From Stigmatella aurantiaca (GTDB lineage Bacteria; Myxococcota; Myxococcia; Myxococcales; Myxococcaceae): a DNA stretch of 64,000 nt. Positions 25,849 through 35,328 of the stretch are shown piece after piece. Position numbers and translations under genes: made by a program. Under the pieces are notes generated by a model. The model saw nothing but the letters and a program-made list of their open reading frames with translations, was not told the origin of the DNA and ran no database searches. Numbering within the stretch: position 1 is the first letter of the stretch; every line of letters begins with the position of its first letter. Location: positions 1 to 64,000 of the forward strand of contig NZ_FOAP01000018.1 of the NCBI RefSeq assembly GCF_900109545.1. Reading direction: 5' to 3'.

Positions 25849-28152
25849 ATGAAACCAGGACCTTCCTTCCTGCTGCTGGCGCTCGCGCTGGCGCTGGTCT
25901 CCGGCTGTTCTCCTTCCGCATCCTCTGACACCGGCTCGGCGCAGATTACCGTCTCGGTGCCCCAGGGCCTCGCCGCCACCATCACGCGGGTCACCGTCGC
26001 CGCCAGCGCCTCCGACTTCGAGCCCCTCTCCCTGGAGCTCACCGCCACCGGCGGTACCTGGAGTGGCACCCTCGGCAACATCCCGGCGGGCGCCCTGCGC
26101 ACCTTCCGCGCCCAGGCCTTCGGCAACGATGGCACCCTGCTCTTCGAGGGCTCCGTCTCGGGCATCACCATCACCGCCAACCAGACCGCGCTCGTCGCCA
26201 TCCTGCTGCAGGAGGTCAACCCTGTTCCTCCCTTCCAGAACGAGGCGCCCCTCATCGACTCGCTGGTGGCCTCCACCACCACCGTCCTCGTGGGCGGCTC
26301 GCTGACGCTGACCGTCACGGCCCATGATCCCAACGCCGGGGACACGCTCACCTATGCCTGGACCGCCACCGGGGGCACCTTCTCCGCGGCCTCCGCGGCC
26401 TCCACGTCCTGGACGGCCCCCGCCTCCAGCGGCATCCAGACGCTCACCCTCACCGTGACGGACTCCGGCGGCCTGTCGTCCACCGCCGCCGTGGCCATCC
26501 ACGTCATGCAGGACGAGCAGCAGGGCAGCGCGCAGTTATCCGTCACCTTCAACCGCTTCCCGTCTGTCACCGCCATGGCCGCCTCGCCCACGCTGCTCGC
26601 CGTGGGGCAGGCCACCTCGGTCTCCGCCACCGCCTCGGATCCGGATTCGGACGCCCTCACCTACGCGTGGACCGCCTCGTGCGCGGGGACGTGGACCACG
26701 CCCTCCGCGGCCTCTGCCCAGTTCAAGCCCTCGGTCCTGCCCACGGGCACTTGCAACAACTGCCGCCTCACGGTCGCCGTGGCGGATGGGCGCGGCGGCA
26801 GCACCACGGGCAGCGTGAACCTGTGCGTGAGCAACGCCCCGCGCATCAACCACTTCCCTCCCCGCATCGCCAGCGCCTACCAGTCCTCGGAGACGGCCAC
26901 CACGGGCCAGGTGCTCACCTTCGAGGTGGCCGCCACCGATCCGGAGGCCAGCACGCTCACCTTCGCCTGGAGCGCCAGCACCGGCACCCTGGGCTCGCCC
27001 GTCACCGGCCCCACCCAGAGCCGCATCCCCTGGACCGCGCCCGCTTGTGCCGTCACGGGGACGCCCACCGTCATCACCGCCACCGTCACGAATGCCTTTC
27101 AGCTGACGGCCACCCGGAACCTCACGGTCACCGGACTGCCGGTCTGCCCCTCGGGCTGGGCCTCGACGGGCAACCTGGCCACGGCGCGCGCCTACCACAC
27201 CTCCGTGCTGCTGCCCAACGGCAGGGTTCTCTCCTCCGGGGGGAACACCGGGGGCACCTACAACTCGACGATGGAAGTGTACAACCCAGCTTCGGGGACC
27301 ACGAGCAGTGCCAGCAACATGAACGCAAGCCGCGCCAACCACACGGCGACGCTGTTGCCCAACGGCAAGGTGCTCATCGCGGGAGGGAGCAATACGACGG
27401 GCGAGCTCGCGTCGGCGGAGCTGTGCGACTCCACAAGCACCTCGGCCCTGACCGGCTCCATGGCCTCGCGGCGCGGCAGCCATCAGGCGGTGCTGTTGCC
27501 CAACGGCAAGGTGCTCGTCGCGGGAGGCTTGGGCGCCAATGGCAGCATCCTCGCGACGGCGGAGGTGTACGACCCGGCCACGGGAACCTGGAGCGCGACC
27601 GGCTCCATGGCCGAGGAGCGCATGGGCCATACGATGGCCGTGCTGCCCAGTGGCAAGGTGCTCGTCACGGGAGGCATCGCCCCCCCGGAGAAGTACCTCG
27701 CGACGGCGGAGCTCTACGACCCGGCCACGGGAAGCTGGAGCCCGGCGGGCGCCATGGCCCAGGCGCACAGCAACCACACGATGACGGTGCTGCCCAATGG
27801 CCAGGTGCTCGTCACAGGCGGGGCCGTCTCGTGGAGCACCCACCTCGCGACGGCGGAGGTGTATGACCCAGCCACGGGAAGCTGGAGCCCGGCGGGCACC
27901 ATGGCCCGGACCCGCTTCGGACACACGGCGACGCTGTTGTCCAACGGCAAGGTGTTCGTCACGGGGGGAACCACCACCGCCCTGGCGGCGGAGGTGTATG
28001 ATCCCAGCACGGGGACCTGGAGCGCCGCCAGCATCCCCAGCACGGCCCGCTTGGAGCACACGGCGGTGCGGCTGACCAATGGCAAAGTGTTCGTTGCCGG
28101 GGGTTTGACCGGGAGCAGCACGCTCACCTCGGCGGAGGTGTACACCCCCTGA
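25849..28152 (+). CDS. Lipoprotein with Ig-like/PKD-type modules and a seven-bladed kelch propeller
   Basis: 767 residues. Lipobox LVSGC with Cys20. Three Ig-like (PKD/cadherin-type) modules at about 140-430, each with PTL.AVG....V.A.DPD.D.LTYAWTA. The C-terminal 330 residues hold seven kelch motifs: HT..LLPNGKVLV.GG, then A.VYDPATG.WS..G.M. Seven is the number for a closed propeller. Adjacent blades are nearly identical at DNA level (about 27540-27910), so the array is subject to recent duplication or conversion. Bacterial kelch lipoproteins are surface-binding proteins with no fixed function. It is flanked by strong hairpin terminators on both sides and is monocistronic. Confidence 0.8.
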   Translation: MKPGPSFLLLALALALVSGCSPSASSDTGSAQITVSVPQGLAATITRVTVAASASDFEPLSLELTATGGTWSGTLGNIPAGALRTFRAQAFGNDGTLLFEGSVSGITITANQTALVAILLQEVNPVPPFQNEAPLIDSLVASTTTVLVGGSLTLTVTAHDPNAGDTLTYAWTATGGTFSAASAASTSWTAPASSGIQTLTLTVTDSGGLSSTAAVAIHVMQDEQQGSAQLSVTFNRFPSVTAMAASPTLLAVGQATSVSATASDPDSDALTYAWTASCAGTWTTPSAASAQFKPSVLPTGTCNNCRLTVAVADGRGGSTTGSVNLCVSNAPRINHFPPRIASAYQSSETATTGQVLTFEVAATDPEASTLTFAWSASTGTLGSPVTGPTQSRIPWTAPACAVTGTPTVITATVTNAFQLTATRNLTVTGLPVCPSGWASTGNLATARAYHTSVLLPNGRVLSSGGNTGGTYNSTMEVYNPASGTTSSASNMNASRANHTATLLPNGKVLIAGGSNTTGELASAELCDSTSTSALTGSMASRRGSHQAVLLPNGKVLVAGGLGANGSILATAEVYDPATGTWSATGSMAEERMGHTMAVLPSGKVLVTGGIAPPEKYLATAELYDPATGSWSPAGAMAQAHSNHTMTVLPNGQVLVTGGAVSWSTHLATAEVYDPATGSWSPAGTMARTRFGHTATLLSNGKVFVTGGTTTALAAEVYDPSTGTWSAASIPSTARLEHTAVRLTNGKVFVAGGLTGSSTLTSAEVYTP
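27540..27910 (+). repeat. Near-identical tandem kelch-blade DNA repeats (about 147-150-base period)
   Basis: The block CGACGGCGGAGGTGTA followed by GACCCGGCCACGGGAA recurs at about 27554, 27701 and 27847 with few differences. Each unit encodes one propeller blade of the kelch lipoprotein. Confidence 0.7.
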
Positions 28153-28177
28153 GCCTGGACGGGCGCCCGGCTCAGGG
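28147..28177 (+). terminator. Hairpin overlapping the kelch gene stop codon
   Basis: CCCTGAGCC (containing the TGA stop) pairs with GGCTCAGGG around a 13-base GC-rich loop, a perfect 9-bp stem. It is a likely terminator, though without a T-tract. Confidence 0.55.
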
Positions 28178-28321
28178 CGCCGCGTCTCCCGCGCGCACCG
28201 CCCAGGGGCGGACCTCGCGGACGAGGATGTCGCTGAACGGCAGGGGCTTGCCAGGCGCACCGTAAGGCGCCAGCGCGTTCAGCCGCCTGCGCTCCTCCGT
28301 GGCCGCCGCGGCCCTTCCGCT
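28172..28321 (-). pseudogene. Orphan C-terminal coding remnant
   Basis: Between the kelch gene and the GH76 gene the minus strand holds about 50 open codons just after a stop and ending in TGA. They read as a natural protein tail: [20 protein letters not shown] and FSDILVREVRPWAVRAGDAAP. There is no start codon or ribosome-binding site, so this looks like the 3' end of a gene whose body was deleted. I cannot name the family. Confidence 0.35.
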
Positions 28322-28343
28322 TCAGGACCGCGGCGGCCAGGGC

Positions 28344-29438
28344 TCAGTAGGGAATCTGCGTGACCGCGAGGCCGGGGCTCGACTCCCAGGACGTGACGTA
28401 GTTGTCCGGGGTCCGCCGCCACCACTGGCCCCACATCAGCCCGGAGGAGTTCCGGTAACTCCACGCGGTGTTGGAGTTGGTCACCAGCCAGCTCTTGATG
28501 GACGCGTCGTTGGCCACCCCGGCCCACTTGCTCGCCCAGCGGACGAAGACGCCCTTGAAACCGGCGGTGTCGCCATGGCCGCCGCCCGAGTCGTACTCGT
28601 CGTTGAGGATGCCGGGGAGGTGCTGGCCCGTCAGGTTGTTGCGGGTCCAGTTCACCGCCAGGCCGCCCGCGTTGAGGTAGCTCGCGTTGCCGGTCGCCTG
28701 GTAGAGCAGGGCCGACGCGCCCGCGAAGGTCCCCTGGTTGTAGGTGAACGCCCACCAGACCTTCTCTCCGTTGAGCTTGATGTGGTCGGCGACCTGGCCG
28801 TTCGAGGCGTTGTACAGGGTGGAGCGGAGCCAGTTGTAGATCTGATCAGCCTGCGCCCGGTAGCCCGTGTTGACGGTGTTGCGGGCCAGCAGCATCGCGG
28901 CGATGGTGGCTGGGCCCGCCACGCACGCGTTCTTGGTCTGCTTGTCCGCGCGCCACCAGAAGCCGCCGCCGAGCTGGTTGTCCCACGCGCGGCTCCAGAC
29001 GGCGTTGAACTGCCACTGCGCCTGATCGAGGAACGGCCGGTGGCCGGTGATTTCGTAACCACGGGTCAGGGCGATGACCGCCCACATGACGTCATCGTTG
29101 TACTCGTTCCACGAGGCGAAGTCCGTGGTCCGGCTGATGACGTTGTTCAGCCCGTTGAGCAGGGAGAACACGATGTCCCGGTGGGCCGGGTTCCGGGTCC
29201 GCTCGTAGGCGTCCTCGGCCGCCTCGATCTGCTCGCAGACCCGCCAGAAGTCGATCCGCCCCGGCGCGGCGCGGTTCGTGTCGAGCGCGTAATAGCCGTT
29301 GCCGCCGTTCGCGACGTAGAAGGCATTGTTGTAGGAGTCGAACGCCAGGTTCTTCTCCGTGGGGGTGAGGGCGGAGGCACTGGGGGCGAACGCCAGGACC
29401 AGGGGAACGGCCAGCAACGGCAGGAGCCGCGGGTTCAT
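28344..29438 (-). CDS. Secreted GH76 family alpha-1,6-mannanase
   Basis: 364 residues with a signal peptide (1-23, ending SASA). The mature protein is an (alpha/alpha)6 barrel with GH76 landmarks: the catalytic Asp pair D115-D116 in [20 protein letters not shown] (about 151-160) and [13 protein letters not shown]76 enzymes are endo-acting alpha-1,6-mannanases that cut fungal or yeast mannan backbones, consistent with a predatory or saprophytic life. Length and motifs are complete. It is monocistronic and leftward, with the upstream 100 bases separating it from a co-oriented sensor kinase gene. Substrate is inferred from the family. Confidence 0.88.
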   Translation of the reverse strand: MNPRLLPLLAVPLVLAFAPSASALTPTEKNLAFDSYNNAFYVANGGNGYYALDTNRAAPGRIDFWRVCEQIEAAEDAYERTRNPAHRDIVFSLLNGLNNVISRTTDFASWNEYNDDVMWAVIALTRGYEITGHRPFLDQAQWQFNAVWSRAWDNQLGGGFWWRADKQTKNACVAGPATIAAMLLARNTVNTGYRAQADQIYNWLRSTLYNASNGQVADHIKLNGEKVWWAFTYNQGTFAGASALLYQATGNASYLNAGGLAVNWTRNNLTGQHLPGILNDEYDSGGGHGDTAGFKGVFVRWASKWAGVANDASIKSWLVTNSNTAWSYRNSSGLMWGQWWRRTPDNYVTSWESSPGLAVTQIPY

Positions 29439-29548
29439 GAAAGCTCTCTCCTTCGAAATCCGATTTTACGGCTTTGGGTGTTCTCTCCCATTGAGCCATA
29501 TTTTCTTGAAATAAAAATCGGAAATGTGGAAGGCGCCGTCCGCCCGCG

Positions 29549-30814
29549 TCAGCCAGGCGGCATCGTGGGGAGGTGCAGGCGGAAGGTGGTCCCCGCCTCC
29601 TCCGTGCTCTCCACGGAGACGCTTCCCCCATGCGCCTCGGCGACGCCTCTCACGAGCGTCAGCCCGATGCCCCAGCCCTTCTTGCCGCTGGCCTCCGCGC
29701 TCCTCGTGCGGCGGAAGGACTGGAAGAGGTGCGCCTGCTCCGCGGGGGAAATGGGCATGCCCCAGTTGTGGACGGCCAGTTCCACCCTGCCGCCCTCCTG
29801 TTTCAAGCTCACGGTCACCTGCTGCACCGGGTCTCCGTACTTGATGGCATTGCCACAGAGGTTCTCGACGGCCCGGCACAGGGCCCGCGCATCCCAGGTG
29901 CCCTGGACCCGCGCCTCTCCCCGGAGGAGGAACCGCTCCCCGTGAAGGGTCGAGAGCTCCTGCAGCGTGCCGGCCACCACCTGCCGGAGCTCCATGGGGG
30001 CCCGCTCGATGGGCAGTCCCAGGCCGGCCCGGATGCGGTTCACATCCAGGAGGTCGGTGATCATCTGGTCCGCCCGGTCGATCGGATGCCCCAGGAGCCG
30101 GTCCGCCTCCCCATTGGAGTAGAGGATGCGCCCCGACGGAGCCTCCGCGAGGGTGAAACCCGCGGGCATCTGCTGCACGATCATCTCCAGGGTCCTGCGC
30201 TCGAACTGGACCGTGTTGGCCAAGTGCGCGTTCTCCAGGGCCACGCCAGCCAGGCCCCTCAGGGCCTTGAGGAGCTCCAGATCCTCCTGGGTGAAGGGCT
30301 GGTGGTCCTTCTTGTCGTGGAGCTCGAAGCATCCCAGCAATTCCCCGGAGCGGGCAAAGAGCGGCAGGTCGATGAGGTTGTAGAACCCCCGGCTCTTCTG
30401 GAGATGCGACAGGACATGCACATCCCGGGCGGCATCGTTCGAGATGTAGGGCTCCCGGGTGACCATCACATGGCCGGGAACCCCCTCGTTGGGCGCGAAG
30501 ACGACGTGGCGGGGTTCAATGGCCTTCCCCTCGCGCCACAGGGATTCCACGATGACCATGCGCCCGTCGATCAGCCGTCCCCAGACGCCTTCGGCCGCAT
30601 CCACCAGCTCCATGGCCAGCCAGACGAGCCTCCGCATGATGTCCAGGTTCTGACGGCTTGAGTTGAGTTCTCTCGCGGCGAGCGCCAGGAGCTCGAGTTG
30701 CCGGTTCCGGCGAGCAAGCTGCGCCTGGGTCCGCTGGAGTTCCGCCTCGAGCCGTGAGAGCCGGCGCTCGGGTTCCTCCTGATCTGTTCCTGCCGGAGTT
30801 TCCTGGGAGGCCAT
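29549..30814 (-). CDS. GAF/PAS sensor kinase-like protein lacking the phospho-acceptor H-box
   Basis: About 421 residues from ATG at 30814 (weak ribosome-binding site, so the start is uncertain). An N-terminal coiled coil lies at about 10-50, then a GAF domain at about 50-210 ([37 protein letters not shown]). The beginning of a PAS domain follows ([29 protein letters not shown]). The text then jumps straight to [19 protein letters not shown], the second helix of a HisKA domain. The rest of PAS and the helix with the phosphorylatable His (normally SHDL(R/K)(N/T)PL) are absent, in frame. The HATPase domain is intact (N-box [12 protein letters not shown]2 GWGIGLTLV). It cannot autophosphorylate in the usual way. 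It may bind ATP and regulate a partner, or be a relic. It is divergent from the next sensor kinase. Confidence 0.8.
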   Translation of the reverse strand: MASQETPAGTDQEEPERRLSRLEAELQRTQAQLARRNRQLELLALAARELNSSRQNLDIMRRLVWLAMELVDAAEGVWGRLIDGRMVIVESLWREGKAIEPRHVVFAPNEGVPGHVMVTREPYISNDAARDVHVLSHLQKSRGFYNLIDLPLFARSGELLGCFELHDKKDHQPFTQEDLELLKALRGLAGVALENAHLANTVQFERRTLEMIVQQMPAGFTLAEAPSGRILYSNGEADRLLGHPIDRADQMITDLLDVNRIRAGLGLPIERAPMELRQVVAGTLQELSTLHGERFLLRGEARVQGTWDARALCRAVENLCGNAIKYGDPVQQVTVSLKQEGGRVELAVHNWGMPISPAEQAHLFQSFRRTRSAEASGKKGWGIGLTLVRGVAEAHGGSVSVESTEEAGTTFRLHLPTMPPG

Positions 30815-31033
30815 ACTCCATGGGGATAAGCCTGCTGGCGGGCGGGGACCAGCCCTGAGACGGCCGGCCTCGTGCGTGACCAGCCAACCGGGCAAGGGCC
30901 TCCCACTCCATCTGCACGGCGGGCTGGATGGTAGGCTTCGGCCCATGTGCCCGTTTGACCGAGAGCCTTTCCAACAGGAGCATCACCGCGCGCGCGGCAT
31001 CCTTCCGCGGCGCGAAGCAGGCCTCTGCTCGTG

Positions 31034-32845
31034 ATGAAGGGACCGGAAGAACCCCTGGTGAGCCGCTCCCGGCCATTGCGCTGGCACCTCGCCCTGCTGA
31101 CCGCGGGCGCGGTGCTCCCCGTCGTGGCGTTCTCCGGGCTCGTCGTGATGCAGCGGGCCAGCCAGATGCAGGAGGTGGCCGAGCGCAGCCTGCAGCGCTC
31201 GGCGCAGATGATCACCTTTGCCTTCGAGCGCGAGATGTCCGCGAGCCTCCGCACGCTCCAGGCACTGTCCCAGTCCGCGGCGCTCGACCACGGTGACATC
31301 GAGGGCTTTCGTGCCGAGGCCCAGCGCGTGGCGCGGACGCAGCCGTCCTGGCTGACGGTGATCCTGCTGACGCCGCAGGGAGAGCAGCTCGTCAACCTGA
31401 GGCGCCCGAAAGGAACGCCTCCGCTCCGCGCAACCGAGCCCGAGAGCCTCCGGCGCACCCTGGAGACGCGCCAGCCCACCGCCGGAGCCCTCGCGCCCGG
31501 TCAATCCACGGGGCAATGGGCCTTCCCGCTCCGGATCCCCGTCACGCGAGACGAGCAGCTTCGCTATGTGCTCACGGCCGTCATCACCCCCCAGGCCCTT
31601 CAGGAGGCCGTGACCCATCAGAACCCCGTGGAGGACGACGAGTTCACCCGCACCCTCGTCGATCACCAGGGCCGCATCGTCTTCCGCACGAAGAGCCCCG
31701 AGCGCTTCGTCGGAACCCGGGCCCACGCCGGCTTCCTTTCCATCACGGAGGCCCGGATCGAAGGCGTGTTCCGCCTCGACACGATGGAGGGCCAGCCCGC
31801 GTACGTGGCCTTCAGCCGCTCCGCCACCTGGGACTGGATCTCCGCGGTGGCCGTCCCCATCGAGGCCATCGACGGTCCCTTCCGGCGCTCGCTCCTGGCC
31901 GTGGGGGCCTCCGGAGTGCTGGCCCTGTTGCTGAGCGCGGCCGGGGCCATCACCTTCTCCCGCCGCTTCGCCCGGGACATCCACGCCGCGGCCACGGCCG
32001 CCGAGGCCCTGGCCTCGGGTGGCCAGCCCCAGCTCGGGCCCTCCTCCATCGCGGAGGTCCACCGGCTGGGCGAGTCGCTCGCCATCTCGGCCGGGCGCCT
32101 GCGCCAGCACGCGCAGGAAGAGCAATCCGCCCGGCAGGAGCTGGAGCAGGCCATCCGGGCGCGGGACGAGTTTCTCTCCCTGGCCTCCCACGAGCTGAAG
32201 ACGCCGCTCACCTCGTTGATGCTCCAGACCCAGGTGCTTCAGCGCAAGCTCCAGCGGGAGCAGGCCCTGACGCCCGAGGCCGCGGGCAAGCTGTTGGACC
32301 AGACCGCCCGGCAGACCCAGCGCCTGGCGCGGCTGATCAACGACATGCTCGACATCTCGCGCATCACCACCGGCAAGCTCGAACTCGAGAAGGAGACATT
32401 CGACCTGGCGGCGCTGGCCAGCGAGGTCGTGGCGAAGCTGGCGCTCCAATTGGCCGAGGCACGCTGCGAGGTGTCGGTGCAAGCCGAGGGGCCCGTCGTC
32501 GGGACGTGGGACCGGCACCGGCTCGAGCAGGTTCTCACCAACCTGCTCACGAACGCGGCGCGCTACGGGGCGGGAACCCCGGTCGAGGTCAGCGTGCGCC
32601 GGCGGGAGCACCAGGCCGAGCTGCGGGTGAAAGACCATGGCCGTGGCATCGCCCCGGCCGACCAGGAGCGCATCTTTCACAAATTCGAGCGGGCCGTGAA
32701 CGGCAACGAGGTGAGCGGGCTTGGGCTGGGTCTGTTCATCGTGCGCGAGCTTGTCGACATGCACGGAGGCTCCGTGCACGTCATGAGCACGCCCGGGCAG
32801 GGCGCCACCTTCACCGTCGTCCTGTCCTCCCTCTCACTCCGCTGA
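31034..32845 (+). CDS. Membrane sensor histidine kinase with extracytoplasmic sensor domain
   Basis: About 603 residues. TM helix 1 at about 19-39 (LALLTAGAVLPVVAFSGLVV), an extracytoplasmic Cache-like sensor to about 280, TM helix 2 at about 285-307 (SLLAVGASGVLALLLSAAGA), then a short coiled coil. The HisKA domain has the phospho-acceptor His at about 386 (ASHELKTPLTS). The HATPase domain has N-box NLLTNAARYG, G1 DHGRGIA and G2 GLGLGLFIV. All catalytic motifs are intact. No response regulator is adjacent, so it is an orphan kinase. GTG (31031) or ATG (31034) could start it. It is divergent from the H-box-less kinase, and pairing between the two is possible but unproven. Confidence 0.88.
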   Translation: MKGPEEPLVSRSRPLRWHLALLTAGAVLPVVAFSGLVVMQRASQMQEVAERSLQRSAQMITFAFEREMSASLRTLQALSQSAALDHGDIEGFRAEAQRVARTQPSWLTVILLTPQGEQLVNLRRPKGTPPLRATEPESLRRTLETRQPTAGALAPGQSTGQWAFPLRIPVTRDEQLRYVLTAVITPQALQEAVTHQNPVEDDEFTRTLVDHQGRIVFRTKSPERFVGTRAHAGFLSITEARIEGVFRLDTMEGQPAYVAFSRSATWDWISAVAVPIEAIDGPFRRSLLAVGASGVLALLLSAAGAITFSRRFARDIHAAATAAEALASGGQPQLGPSSIAEVHRLGESLAISAGRLRQHAQEEQSARQELEQAIRARDEFLSLASHELKTPLTSLMLQTQVLQRKLQREQALTPEAAGKLLDQTARQTQRLARLINDMLDISRITTGKLELEKETFDLAALASEVVAKLALQLAEARCEVSVQAEGPVVGTWDRHRLEQVLTNLLTNAARYGAGTPVEVSVRRREHQAELRVKDHGRGIAPADQERIFHKFERAVNGNEVSGLGLGLFIVRELVDMHGGSVHVMSTPGQGATFTVVLSSLSLR

Positions 32846-32891
32846 ACGGGAACACCTTCCAAGCCACGTGTCCACGTCCCGAGCGGGCCCG

Positions 32892-33524
32892 TCAGCCCCG
32901 GTAGGCAGGCAGGGCGAGTCCCTTCGCGATGGCCAGCGCCCGAAGGACGAAGCCTGCCGTGGCCGCGACTCCCGCTGCGAGTGACTCGGGAGCTCCCAGT
33001 GCACGGAGGCCCACGAACAGCGCGGCGGCCAGCGCCGCGGCGGTGACGTAGATCTCCGGCCGCAAGAGGATCGACGGCTCGCCGGCCAGCACGTCGCGGA
33101 TGACGCCGCCCACGCATCCGGTCACCACGCCCATCACCGTGGCGGGCAACGCCGGAATGCCGAAGCTCTGCGCCTTGGCGGCCCCATAGACGGCATAGGC
33201 GGCCAGTCCGATCGCATCGAACCAGTCGAGCGCCTTGCCCCGCCAGAACCGCGCGGGCGTGACCCAGACGAGGAGCGCCACGCTGAGGCTGACGGCGATC
33301 ACCCGCGAGTCCCGCATCCAGAAGACCGGGGCACCAATGAGCAGATCCCGCACGGTGCCACCGCCCGTGCTGGTCACCGCGGCGAAGAAGCAGAAGGTGA
33401 CGAGGTTCAGCTTCCGGCGCGCCGCCGCGAGCGCCCCGGAGGCCGCGAACACCGCGATGCCGAGGACATCGAGCCAGACGATGGCATGGGCGAGTTCGAA
33501 GATGGGAAGGCTCATGTTCCGCAT
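32892..33524 (-). CDS. UPF0126/TRIC-like trimeric intracellular cation channel family membrane protein
   Basis: 210 residues, nearly all hydrophobic, about seven TM segments arranged as two related halves of three plus one. The family signature appears twice: TSTGGGTVRDLLIG (about 47-60) and TGCVGGVIRDVLAGEPSILL (about 135-154). Each carries a Gly-rich kink and a conserved R-D pair as in bacterial TRIC channels. Members have been reported as K+ channels or glycine-related transporters. ATG at 33524 or 33515 could start. It lies 20 bases downstream of the LysR gene on the same strand, so it may be read from the same transcript. Confidence 0.88.
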   Translation of the reverse strand: MRNMSLPIFELAHAIVWLDVLGIAVFAASGALAAARRKLNLVTFCFFAAVTSTGGGTVRDLLIGAPVFWMRDSRVIAVSLSVALLVWVTPARFWRGKALDWFDAIGLAAYAVYGAAKAQSFGIPALPATVMGVVTGCVGGVIRDVLAGEPSILLRPEIYVTAAALAAALFVGLRALGAPESLAAGVAATAGFVLRALAIAKGLALPAYRG

Positions 33525-33544
33525 GGCGCGGCGCAGGTTACCCG

Positions 33545-34441
33545 TTACATGGGACCGCGCACATGTTCGGCGAGGTGGTCAATCAACGCGGCCACCGGAA
33601 GCGGCAGCCCCCGGCGCCGGGTGAAGACGAGGTGAACCATCCCATCCGGCCCGTGCCAGTCCGGCAACACCTGGACGAGCTGGCCAGAGCGCAGGGCCAC
33701 CTCGCAGGAGTGGGCGGGCAACAGCGCCACCCCCAGCCCGGCGATCGCCGCCTCCCGCACGGCGTGAAAGTCCCCGCACGCCAGCCGGGGCACATGGCGA
33801 AAGGTGTCCATCCGCGCCCCCGGCCCCTGGAGCTCCCAGACGTCCTCGCCCGCCTGTTCGGCGGAGCTCAGCGTCGGCACCTCGCGGAGGGCCTCCAGGG
33901 CCGTCGCGGACTTCAAGTGATTTGCCCACGGGGGGCCCGCCACGAGGATGCGGCGGCTCCGGGTGAGCGTGCGCACGGTGAACGCCGCGTCGGTGTCGAG
34001 CGAGGTGCGCACCCGGAGCGCCACGTCGATGCGCTCGGCGATGAGGTCCACCGGCCGGTTGGTGGCCACCACCTGCAGGTTCACCCGGGGGTAGCGCGCC
34101 ATGAACCGCGCCAGAATGGCCGCCAGCGGCTCCATCATGCCCAGCGGGCTGCTGAACCGGACCGTCCCGTGGGGCTCGCCCTGGGTCGCCGCTACCGCCT
34201 CCTCCGCCCGCCGCACCTCGGCCATCACGTTCTGGCAGTGCTCGTAGAAGGCCTGCCCCACGTCGGTGACGCGGAAGCGCCGCGAGGAGCGTTCGATGAG
34301 CCGGACGCCCAGCCGCTCCTCGAGCTGTGCGACCCGGCGGCTGAGCTTCGACTTGGGTTGCCGCAGCGCCCGGCCGGCCGGGGCGAACCCCCCGTTCGCG
34401 ACGACCTCGGAGAAGAAGAACAAGTCGTTCAGGTCGTGCAT
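33545..34441 (-). CDS. LysR family transcriptional regulator
   Basis: 298 residues. The winged helix-turn-helix is at about 1-62 ([20 protein letters not shown], then [21 protein letters not shown]). The effector-binding domain is at about 90-290 ([19 protein letters not shown] at the hinge). It is most like the LysR regulators that sit divergent to a short-chain dehydrogenase and control it, exactly as here. The intergenic region to the SDR gene has an inverted repeat with CGTTC/GAACG arms, a plausible site. The effector is unknown; UPF0126 follows closely downstream. Confidence 0.9.
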   Translation of the reverse strand: MHDLNDLFFFSEVVANGGFAPAGRALRQPKSKLSRRVAQLEERLGVRLIERSSRRFRVTDVGQAFYEHCQNVMAEVRRAEEAVAATQGEPHGTVRFSSPLGMMEPLAAILARFMARYPRVNLQVVATNRPVDLIAERIDVALRVRTSLDTDAAFTVRTLTRSRRILVAGPPWANHLKSATALEALREVPTLSSAEQAGEDVWELQGPGARMDTFRHVPRLACGDFHAVREAAIAGLGVALLPAHSCEVALRSGQLVQVLPDWHGPDGMVHLVFTRRRGLPLPVAALIDHLAEHVRGPM

Positions 34442-34452
34442 GGCCCCCTCAT

Positions 34453-34470
34453 CGTTCTGAAATCGGAACG
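34453..34470. promoter_or_regulatory. Inverted repeat in LysR/SDR intergenic region (candidate LysR site)
   Basis: CGTTC-tgaaatcg-GAACG, 5-bp arms with 8-base spacing, lies just upstream of the LysR start and in front of the divergent SDR gene. A further GTTCC/CGTTCC element lies downstream. Size and placement fit a LysR dimer site. Confidence 0.4.
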
Positions 34471-34569
34471 CAGGTTCCTGAAAAGCCCATCTACCGGGCT
34501 CAGCGTTCCAAATCTAGATCTGCCTCCATGGACGGCGAACTCCTTCGCCGCGCAACAGGGAGCAGCACC

Positions 34570-35322
34570 ATGGGCAACACACTTCAGGGCAAGGTGGCGG
34601 TGGTGACGGGGGGAACATCAGGGATTGGCCTGGCCACGGCCAAGCGGTTCGCCGCCGAGGGCGCCACCGTCTTCATCACGGGCCGCCGCCAGGCGGAGCT
34701 GGACGCGGCGGTGAAGGCCGCGGGCCCGAACGTCACGGGCGTCCGGGCCGACATGTCGAACCTGGCCGACATCGACCGCCTCTACGAGGTGGTGAAGCAG
34801 CGGCAGGCCCCCATCGACATCCTCTTCGCCAACGCGGGCGGCGGCGAGTTCGCCCCGCTGGGCACCATCACCGAGAAGCACTTCGACGACACCTTCGCCA
34901 CCAACGTCAAGGGCGTGCTGTTCACGGTGCAGAAGGCCCTGCCGCTGCTGCGCGACGGTGCCTCCATCCTCCTCACCAGCTCGACGGCGGGCATCCAGGG
35001 CAGCGCGGCCTTCAGCGTCTACGGGGCGAGCAAAGCCGCCATCCGGAACTTCGCCCGGAGCTGGGTGCTGGACCTGAAGGACCGCCACATCCGCGTCAAC
35101 GCGATCAGCCCCGGCCCCATCAAGACGCCCGGCCTGCACGGCCTCGCCAAGAGCGAGGAGGAGGCCCGGGCGATGTTCAGCCACATGGCCTCCACCATTC
35201 CCCTGGGCCGGCTGGGAGACCCGGACGAGGTCGCCAAGGCCGCGGTGTTCCTCGCCTCGGACGCCAGCAGCTTCGTCAACGGGGCCGAGCTCTTCGTCGA
35301 CGGGGGCGCGGCCCAGATTTGA
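34570..35322 (+). CDS. Short-chain dehydrogenase/reductase (classical SDR)
   Basis: ATG at 34570 with GGGAG seven bases upstream; an in-frame ATG 14 codons earlier lacks one. 250 residues with the full classical SDR set. The Rossmann TGGTSGIG motif is near 12-19 with R/R next to it, favouring NADP(H). Also present: NAG (about 86-88), catalytic Ser in LLTSS (about 137-139), YGASK (Tyr and Lys about 152/156), and the C-terminal [11 protein letters not shown] loop. It catalyses NAD(P)-dependent carbonyl/alcohol redox; the substrate is unknown. Probably controlled by the divergent LysR. Confidence 0.9.
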   Translation: MGNTLQGKVAVVTGGTSGIGLATAKRFAAEGATVFITGRRQAELDAAVKAAGPNVTGVRADMSNLADIDRLYEVVKQRQAPIDILFANAGGGEFAPLGTITEKHFDDTFATNVKGVLFTVQKALPLLRDGASILLTSSTAGIQGSAAFSVYGASKAAIRNFARSWVLDLKDRHIRVNAISPGPIKTPGLHGLAKSEEEARAMFSHMASTIPLGRLGDPDEVAKAAVFLASDASSFVNGAELFVDGGAAQI

Positions 35323-35328
35323 GCCGCG

